From assembly GCF_963678635.1 (NCBI RefSeq), contig NC_087064.1, positions 41,323,165 through 41,387,164 on the forward strand: a DNA stretch of 64,000 nt, written 5' to 3'. Positions 57,293 through 64,000 of this stretch are shown here, one piece after another. Source of the DNA: Symsagittifera roscoffensis. Lineage: Eukaryota > Xenacoelomorpha > Acoela > Convolutidae. The number at the start of each line of letters is the position of its first letter. Position 1 is the stretch's first letter. The notes under the pieces are model-generated. The model saw nothing but the letters and a program-made list of their open reading frames with translations. It made no database searches and was not told the origin of the DNA. The position numbers and the translations under genes were made by a program.

Positions 57293-58608
57293 TCACATTC
57301 TGTTCGTGCCAGGTAATTGAGAATCACCTTTTCCCAAATCCATGGCTTCTTCAACTCGTTTTCGTTTCGCTGAATTGACAGCTTTCATCGATATCTCCGA
57401 ATCCACCTTCGTCTTTCCTACTCTCCTCGGCATCACTCTGCTACCTAACTTCATTTTCATCTCGTTGATCTTATCAATCACCAATTTCGACCGCATCGTT
57501 ACTTTCCTGGTTCTTGAGAGATACACCACCTGTCCTTTATCGTCCTGCGGTGTCATCTTGATGGGAGAGTTCGCTTCACTTTCATCAGTGGCTGAGTCAA
57601 TCAACAACTCACTCAGTCTCCCTTCACACTCATCAAGCTTGTCAAGGACTTCCCTCATCAACGGTCGGTTGAGACTTGTTTTCAAGATGGACTGGGTCCC
57701 ATAGCTCTGAACTACTGTCCAGACTTCTTCCATGAACGCCACTCTGTCCAATCTACATCCCGTCCTATTCTCATGGTCTCGGTGATGTACTTCCCACTCT
57801 TCTTCGGGCAACGTTCCCAAGAAAGGTACTCTGGCTGAGCCCTCTATTCTTCTTCTTCTAGGTGATTCCATGAGGATTCTTTGTTCGTTATTTCTTGAAT
57901 TGCCAAGAGAACTGCTCTCCCTCAAATTCCGCTTCATTTCTGTAAAGGCTGTCGGAGGTTCCAGTGTCGAAATACCTTCATCCGCTGGCTCAGTCGTCTC
58001 CAACGTATCCGCGTTGTTCTCAAGATCACTGAAGATATTGAAATCCAGGCTGGATACTCCTCCTGTCGATGCCCTGTCGTCTTCCCCACCAGCTTGACTT
58101 GCATCTTGTTGCATGGGTTCTTCCAGTTGACGGCTTCCTCCCTGTCCATCATCTCCTTCTGACGTGTCCTTCTTTGAGCTCGATGGTCCTTGCTTCTCAT
58201 TGTCGGTTCCTTCCGGAAATTTCGGTATGATCAGTGTGCCTGCTGATCCATCTTCCTCCTCTCCATGGAGCACTTTGGTTTCTTCGCAGCCGAAGGGTGC
58301 TAGGAAGGTTCTCGCCTGCAGTGTTCCTCCTACTTTCATTTCTGGTTTCACACTAGTCAGGATCAAGGAGGCCTCAGGCAGTGTGGTCCTGCCTCTCATC
58401 TTCATAGGCGCTAAGCCCAATTCCGCCATTCCTCGTTAAATCTTCCAGGCTTGGGAGTCGCGGCGTTGCTTATTCGCCTTCTCGTCGCTTGATCCGTATA
58501 GGCAAATCGTGTGTACTGTAACACGGCGGCATTTCTCCCTACAAAGTATAGATCCATTGTCCCCTCGAAATTCCCTATTCTCCTTTTATTGGTTTCAAAT
58601 GCTCTCAA
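57293..58608 (-). pseudogene. ORF2 D: acidic and basic hinge region
   Basis: Two frames. 58608-58411 matches the segment of A around MEPRFIGWN (here MDLYFVGRN). 58429-57293 covers the acidic linker, LPEEEWEVH, and a basic stretch with KRKR near its end. The region upstream carries a deletion relative to A (missing the part after MLLGV), so the gene is broken near 58610-58676. The alternating acidic and basic composition is common to all three ORF2 subfamilies. Confidence 0.62.
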
Positions 58609-58675
58609 CTCCGAGCAACATCCTTTTTATCAGAGGGAATTCGGGGATTTCTTCCGGCAGCTTCTCGTAATCACC

Positions 58676-60229
58676 TCAATCCTTCGTCTCTTCTCTCACC
58701 TTGTGATATGCTGCAACGAGACGAGGTACTCTGGTTATCTCACCATTCGTTTTATCATAGGGTCTCAGATTCCAAAGCTTGGGAAACACCTCGATGTGTC
58801 CTCTTTCTACTTCTCCCATGCGATCACGGAAGTGATCGTCAAAGTTGATGACTGTCATCTCTGGATCTGATATTTTCGCAAATAACAGATCTTCACTCAT
58901 GAGCTCCCGCAATGTGTGCTGCTCACACCAGTTCAGTACACTACCGTCCACTGCTGATATGAGGTTCAGGTGCAGCACCGACCTCCTATACGCCTTCACC
59001 TTAACGTCAGGGAACGCAAACGTGACTACTGGTCCATAGATCACTATCACAAACCCCGTGGCTCCTCTGATCAATGCTAAGGGATCGGTTCTCATAGCCA
59101 AGCTCAGATCGGTTAACAGGGGCATGCCCCCAACATGTCGTCTAACATCTTCTTCTCTTTCGATAGTCTCATCTTCTCCCGTTCCAAAGCGATTTTGTTG
59201 TAAGAGATATTGGATAAGAGTGTGTCTCAGGTCTTTTATCTTGTTCCACGAGTCCGTGGATTTCTTCATATCTAAATTCCTCACCCTCTCTTTCATCTGC
59301 TCTGGACAATGTGTCAATTTCATTAGTCCTCCCAAGTTTCCGTGGGTAATCGCAATCGTCACGAACAAGGCTAGTAGTTCCACTATTGACACTTCCACTA
59401 CTGCTTGGAGGAATTCCTTTATCAAGTAATGAGAGACTTTCGGGTAGACTTTTGCCAAGAAGGACGCGGTCCATCCGGCTCCCAACCCTTCCAGCATGCT
59501 ATCTGTCCGTTCAAAGCCTTCCTGTCCCTTCACTTCCTGGGTCCAGAAGGTTTCCAGGGTAATGAGACACATTCTGTTTACAAATTCAGCGCTCTTTTCT
59601 TCATTATTTTCCGCCAGGTTCGCCTCCTTTAACAAGTAGGCATGGATCTTCGTGATCATCACAGGACCTTGCTCAAAAGCATCTGCACTCAACGCCGCTA
59701 CTCGAGGACTTAGGTGTAGCCACTGATTGGCTTCCGGTTTGGTTCTCAAAACCATCGCCTCCAATTGAGCTCTAGTCTCTTGGGAATTTTTCCTTCTTGT
59801 GTTTTCACCTGTCACTTCTATTGCTCGGAACCATAAGTCGTTGGACATCGCTACGACCACTCGATGGTCGTCGTCTATTCCCGGTTTCAGTTTGAGCTGT
59901 CGACTGAAATTGGACAGTTCCAACCCCAGCACCTCGTCCAACACTAACATGTGCAGCGCATGGTCCTTGAATCCTCTCATCGCGTTCGAGATATCTGACC
60001 ACACTGCAGGTAGTTCAGCCCTGAGTGGCCTCGGGTTCTCCATCTCTATCATGCGATTTGGGGCTGATATGATCACATCATATTTCCCTTCCGAAAGCAA
60101 GGTCACGATCGCATACACGAATTTTAGTCCATCCGGGAGATATGCATACCCGGGAGACAACGCGAATACTACTCTCGATGTCACCTTGGTGAACGACCCC
60201 TCCTTCGTCGCATCCACTACTTCACCCAT
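58676..60229 (-). pseudogene. ORF2 D: end of second SGNH-like domain and unknown region
   Basis: 517 codons in the same frame as 63094-60230, separated by a TAG at 60230-60232. It includes the LSPGYAYL strand, SAPNRMIE and PGIDDDHRVV, which completes the second SGNH-like domain (DxxH-type block), then the conserved helical region (GGMPLLTDLSLAMR and VIYGPVVTFAFPDV). It ends in TGA at 58676-58678. The domain boundaries are clear from alignment with A and B. Confidence 0.68.
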
Positions 60230-63094
60230 CTATTCAAGGATATCTTTTATCGCTGGCCACACAGCATTATCTGCCGTTGTAGGATCTCTGAGTCTGCTCA
60301 GAAAACCTCTACTGTGTAGATGGTCGTTGATGCCAGCAAACACGATCGTAATTGGGTTCATGTCCGTCTGTCTTTGTACCCCTATAGCCAGAGATACTGA
60401 TTGCAGTAGGTCCAGATCGACCGCTGCCAACATTATGACGTCCGGCCAAAACAGAGACTTGAAAGTATACACGAACTCTGAATTCGCTACTATCATGATA
60501 TTGGCCTTCCTTATTTCTGCTTTGTCATAGGCGGCGAAGATGGTCTCATCTTTTTTTATCCCTTTCAATCCGCCGTATCTTTGGGCATCACCATCTTGAC
60601 TCACTAGTTTCGGGTATGTTCTTTCCTTCACATGACCCGGGGGTGAGCTCACTTGCCTGAACATCTTCACATGTTGTCCGATCGGCGCCCTTGCTACCAA
60701 AAATCTTCCAGGTCTTTCTTCTCGATTCCCTTCATCATGATTCAATCTCACATCCTGCAATGGTCTTGCGTTCACTGGTCCTATTGTGTTATTAGAGGGC
60801 AGTCCCTCTAGGTCAGCAAATCTCAAAGCCGTCGTGGAACTGAAGTTTATGCTAGCGGCTATCAACCAGTCGACGCCTGTTATCGAGTACAGTCTGCTGA
60901 CGGATAGCCTCGCTCCATTCAGCATCCTCCTTGCATCTTCGATGAAGCTCACCCTCTGGAGATCCAGCTTCATTAGTTCATCTTTGTATACATGCCAGGG
61001 AGATGGTATGGGCCTTAACCACATCAACGAGCCTCTGCCCGGGCGTCTCTCCTCTCGACTGGTACTTGTCGTCTCCGATCTCGTGTCCGATCTAGACGTG
61101 CTGGCTGCCTCTTCGATTGGGTTAACAGTTCCTAGTCTTCTCCGAAGATGAATGGTCCTCCTTACCGGTGCTTCTCCCAATCGATCTTGAACATCCGTCC
61201 TTTGACCTGGTTCGCTGGAGCTCTGCTGTCTATAATTCGTGACAGCCGGGACCGTCCCCAAGCGTGTTTCCAGGTTAGGAGGCACAAAGGTGGTAATCAC
61301 CGTTTCGCTCGATGCTCCTTCTTCCCTCAGCACTCCTGTGTCAAAAAGTTCTACCTCCAATTCATCCAATCGCTCCTGGAAAACTCTGTTCAGCCAGGCC
61401 TGTCCTTCTATACTATCGAAGTGGATGCCGTCCGTGGTCAGCCTGCCCTGATCCTTTGCTCTCAGCTCATGTTCGATGTCCATCCTCAAAATATTGTTCC
61501 ACCTGACCACTCCTTCGTTGTGCCTTCTCCCTGCTGTTGTCAAGCTTCTTGCATTCATAGGCACAGTGCAAACGGTCAGTACCGCGCAGTTGAACTTCTG
61601 CCAGAGAGTAGTAAACAAGCACACCATCATCGATTCCCATAGTGCTTCCTCCTCATCCGAACTTCTCGAGATGTTGTTCGTTCCAACCTGGATCATCACA
61701 CTGGGGATCCTCCCTGGATTCATTAGTTCCACCATCCGATATAACTGGGCTATAGTCGCTCCACCGAAGGCCATCACCGTGGTGACCCAAGAGGTCCTCA
61801 AATTCGATAGTACTCTGACCAAGCTGTCTCCCAGTATCAGATGTGATGTCCCCAGTGGCGGTTGTTGCAGGTTTACTGCCGGGTTCCAAGTCGCTCGATT
61901 GAAGCAAGATGTCGGATCTGTCTCCGGAACTCCCGTGAAGTTATATCTCAGCTGATTGTTCTTTTGTATGTCTATTACACGCGACACTTTCTTCGCTGGC
62001 ATCTTCTGTATTCTTCTTTCTGGGGCCTTAGAGCTCCCCATTAGTGGCGTTACGTCGCTTATTCCCTGTCTGATAACGGTCTGGGAGAGTCGTACTCTGC
62101 CCGTGTCATCGATCGTTTCATAGGGTGCAGTCACCCCGGATCCTGGCGCATTCTTGTTGGCGACCAGTCGTCCAGCTGTCTCTATCAGCTTCCTCACCGT
62201 TTGTTCCACGACGCGGTCACCCAAGGTGTCACTAGGGTCCGGGATTGTCACTCGATCTGTTGCTGTCGGGAGCCGTGTCTCCGTTGTCTGACTCATTTCT
62301 CGAGGCGTCAAGAGCTCGATCGGGGACTGCCCACGAGGAATACTCCTTGCAGGTATCGCTTTTTCCACAGCCGTTGTCAACGCCATCCGTTCCGATCGCT
62401 CCTTGTAGTCCTGCCTCAAGCGCTCAATTTCTTGACCCTGCTTTTTGATGCAGTCTTCGAACAATCTTTTCCACATGTCTCTGTCGTCCTCCGCCATGAG
62501 CATGGTCTTAGTCACCTCGTCCAGCTCCTTTTTCGTTCTTTCCAGTTCGTCTTTTATCCCATCCAGATCTTGCATGGTTTGGTTCGTCTGAACCATCTGT
62601 TCCACTTTCGCCCTCTTTGGTGGCACAGCTGCTCTCAGTGGTGAACCAGACGAGGCAGCCCCGCTGTTCATCTCCTGATGCATTCTCGTCAGCCCAGGTT
62701 TGGGCTTGGAGGGCATAGGCATTTCACCTGGTTGGTAATCCCTAGAACTTCCCAATCCAGGCTCATTCGCCAAGTCACTCCCTGAGAGAGCCCCGTTTCT
62801 CCACCTCATCACTCTCATGTTCGGGCGGTCCAGTACTCCCCTCTCTCCATATGCTGCCATCAACAGGACTTCCGTGGGGCGGTCCCCACGGTTGTCATGC
62901 CCCAAGATGTTGATCAGGGCGGTCAGCAACATGACTACCTCTGGGTCCTCCAGAGCAAAGTCTCGATCCATTAGCCGACGATAGATCGCATCTATCATCG
63001 CTCCTACATATGCCTCTGCCAGGTCCATCAATTCATCCAAGTTGAAATTCTCCATACTGTTCTTCAGATTCGATTTGATTTGATTCGATTTCAA
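60230..63094 (-). pseudogene. ORF2 D: N-terminus, coiled coil, SGNH hydrolase, start of second SGNH-like domain
   Basis: 954 open codons. The first ATG (63094) is followed 13 codons later by the Met (63055) that aligns best with the A and C starts, so 63055 is the likelier start. The IYRRLMDRDF and PTEVLLM motifs come first, then a coiled coil (about residues 150-220). SGNH blocks follow: GDS at residues 422-424 (61823-61831), GTNN in place of GTND, and DGIHFD. The Asn needed for the oxyanion hole is kept. The second domain opens with VANSEF and FAGINDHL. It ends in an in-frame TAG. Confidence 0.78.
62424..63023. repeat. Segment of ORF2 D duplicated at the right edge of the window
   Basis: This segment recurs at 63401-64000 with a constant offset of 977 bp. 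I found no mismatch where I compared them. Confidence 0.9.
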
Positions 63095-63361
63095 GGTTTT
63101 GACTCAAGTGAGCAATTAAATGATCAATCAGGATCTAGAAAAGAAGTCACGAATATCACACTTGTCAGTTTTCACCTTAATTTCTTATTAAAATTTATTT
63201 AAAAACAGTCGGATAAGAAGATTTTTATCCTAAAATTTATTAAAATCAATCGGTCTCTAAAATTTTGGAATTCGACTTAAGATTGGACAGTCCAAACTTT
63301 GGATCTATTCCTAAGATCGTCATTCAGTTGTTCATGGTCACTAACCCCTTCTTACCCAGGA
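63095..63361 (-). other. Upstream region of ORF2 D
   Basis: AT-rich and gene-free, in the position of the pol-ORF2 gap of other copies. I see no pol sequence in it. Confidence 0.45.
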
Positions 63362-63400
63362 TCTTAATAACATAACACATAACATAACATAACACACATA
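63362..63400. repeat. ACATA-type simple repeat at a duplication joint
   Basis: Irregular CATAACA repeats directly before the start of the duplicated segment, possibly filler DNA added at the break. Confidence 0.75.
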
Positions 63401-64000
63401 TCAATTTCTTGACCCTGCTTTTTGATGCAGTCTTCGAACAATCTTTTCCACATGTCTCTGTCGTCCTCCGCCATGAGCATGGTCTTAGTCACCTCGTCCA
63501 GCTCCTTTTTCGTTCTTTCCAGTTCGTCTTTTATCCCATCCAGATCTTGCATGGTTTGGTTCGTCTGAACCATCTGTTCCACTTTCGCCCTCTTTGGTGG
63601 CACAGCTGCTCTCAGTGGTGAACCAGACGAGGCAGCCCCGCTGTTCATCTCCTGATGCATTCTCGTCAGCCCAGGTTTGGGCTTGGAGGGCATAGGCATT
63701 TCACCTGGTTGGTAATCCCTAGAACTTCCCAATCCAGGCTCATTCGCCAAGTCACTCCCTGAGAGAGCCCCGTTTCTCCACCTCATCACTCTCATGTTCG
63801 GGCGGTCCAGTACTCCCCTCTCTCCATATGCTGCCATCAACAGGACTTCCGTGGGGCGGTCCCCACGGTTGTCATGCCCCAAGATGTTGATCAGGGCGGT
63901 CAGCAACATGACTACCTCTGGGTCCTCCAGAGCAAAGTCTCGATCCATTAGCCGACGATAGATCGCATCTATCATCGCTCCTACATATGCCTCTGCCAGG
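63401..64000 (-). pseudogene. Second copy of the ORF2 D N-terminus, cut at both ends
   Basis: A repeat of 62424-63023. It encodes the helical N-terminal domain and part of the coiled coil of ORF2 D in an open frame starting beyond the window (an internal Met is at 63975). It reads out into the simple repeat at 63400 and stops at 63364. The SGNH domain is absent, so this fragment is not a working gene unless its continuation lies elsewhere. Confidence 0.75.

Larger units (their letters stand above)
52999..64000 (-). mobile_element. Element D: ORF2 half of a third element
   Basis: ORF2 remnants (63094-54252), a 358 bp 3' region and an LTR on the - strand. No gag-pol is in the window; it may lie to the right, beyond a local duplication at 63401. 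The D ORF2 is closer to A than to C at its N-terminus. Confidence 0.6.

Overview
This window looks like repeat-rich nuclear DNA of a eukaryote, most likely an invertebrate animal; the phylum cannot be fixed from the sequence. I see no host gene, rRNA or tRNA. Almost all 64 kb belongs to one family of very large, decayed LTR retroelements related to Ty3/gypsy. The full unit, read in transcription order, is: LTR, primer-binding site, long leader, gag-pol (Gag with zinc knuckles, protease, reverse transcriptase, RNase H, D,D35E integrase, acidic linker and a macro-domain-like C-terminus), a gap of about 450-480 bp, a second giant reading frame ('ORF2', about 2,900 codons), 3' UTR, purine tract, LTR. 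ORF2 has a helical N-terminus, a coiled coil, a canonical SGNH-hydrolase domain (GDS, GTN[D/N], DGIHF), a second SGNH-like domain and a conserved Cys/His-rich C-terminus. I could not match ORF2 as a whole to a family I know. Without its internal duplication the element would be about 22.5 kb.

Layout. Element A (+ strand, 1-18081) enters already inside gag, continues through pol (to 7452) and ORF2 (7930-16492), and ends in a purine tract and an LTR (17266-18081). That LTR is followed by a primer-binding site and about 450 bp of leader, so it also looks like the 5' LTR of a truncated next copy. At 18665 an A-family LTR end abuts the inverted, truncated 3' LTR of the next element. The composite element B/C (- strand, 53893 down to 18666) has its 5' LTR at 52999-53893, its leader at 50749-52998, gag-pol C at 50748-42004 and ORF2 C from 41556 down. 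At 35531-35533 it jumps back into gag, giving a second nearly identical copy (gag-pol B 35530-29194, ORF2 B 28746-19868, 3' LTR 19381-18666). This is a 12.8-12.9 kb direct tandem duplication with 3 bp of microhomology at the joint. Element D (- strand) supplies a third divergent ORF2 (63094-54252) that ends just before the LTR at 53893. Its N-terminal 600 bp are duplicated again at the right edge of the window (63401-64000).

All copies are pseudogenes. Each gag-pol and ORF2 carries in-frame stops, frameshifts or deletions. B and C share several lesions, so the element was already dead when the duplication happened. Within ORF2 the same domains and active-site residues recur in three divergent subfamilies (A, C/B, D), which argues that ORF2 was a selected part of the element and not a chance passenger.
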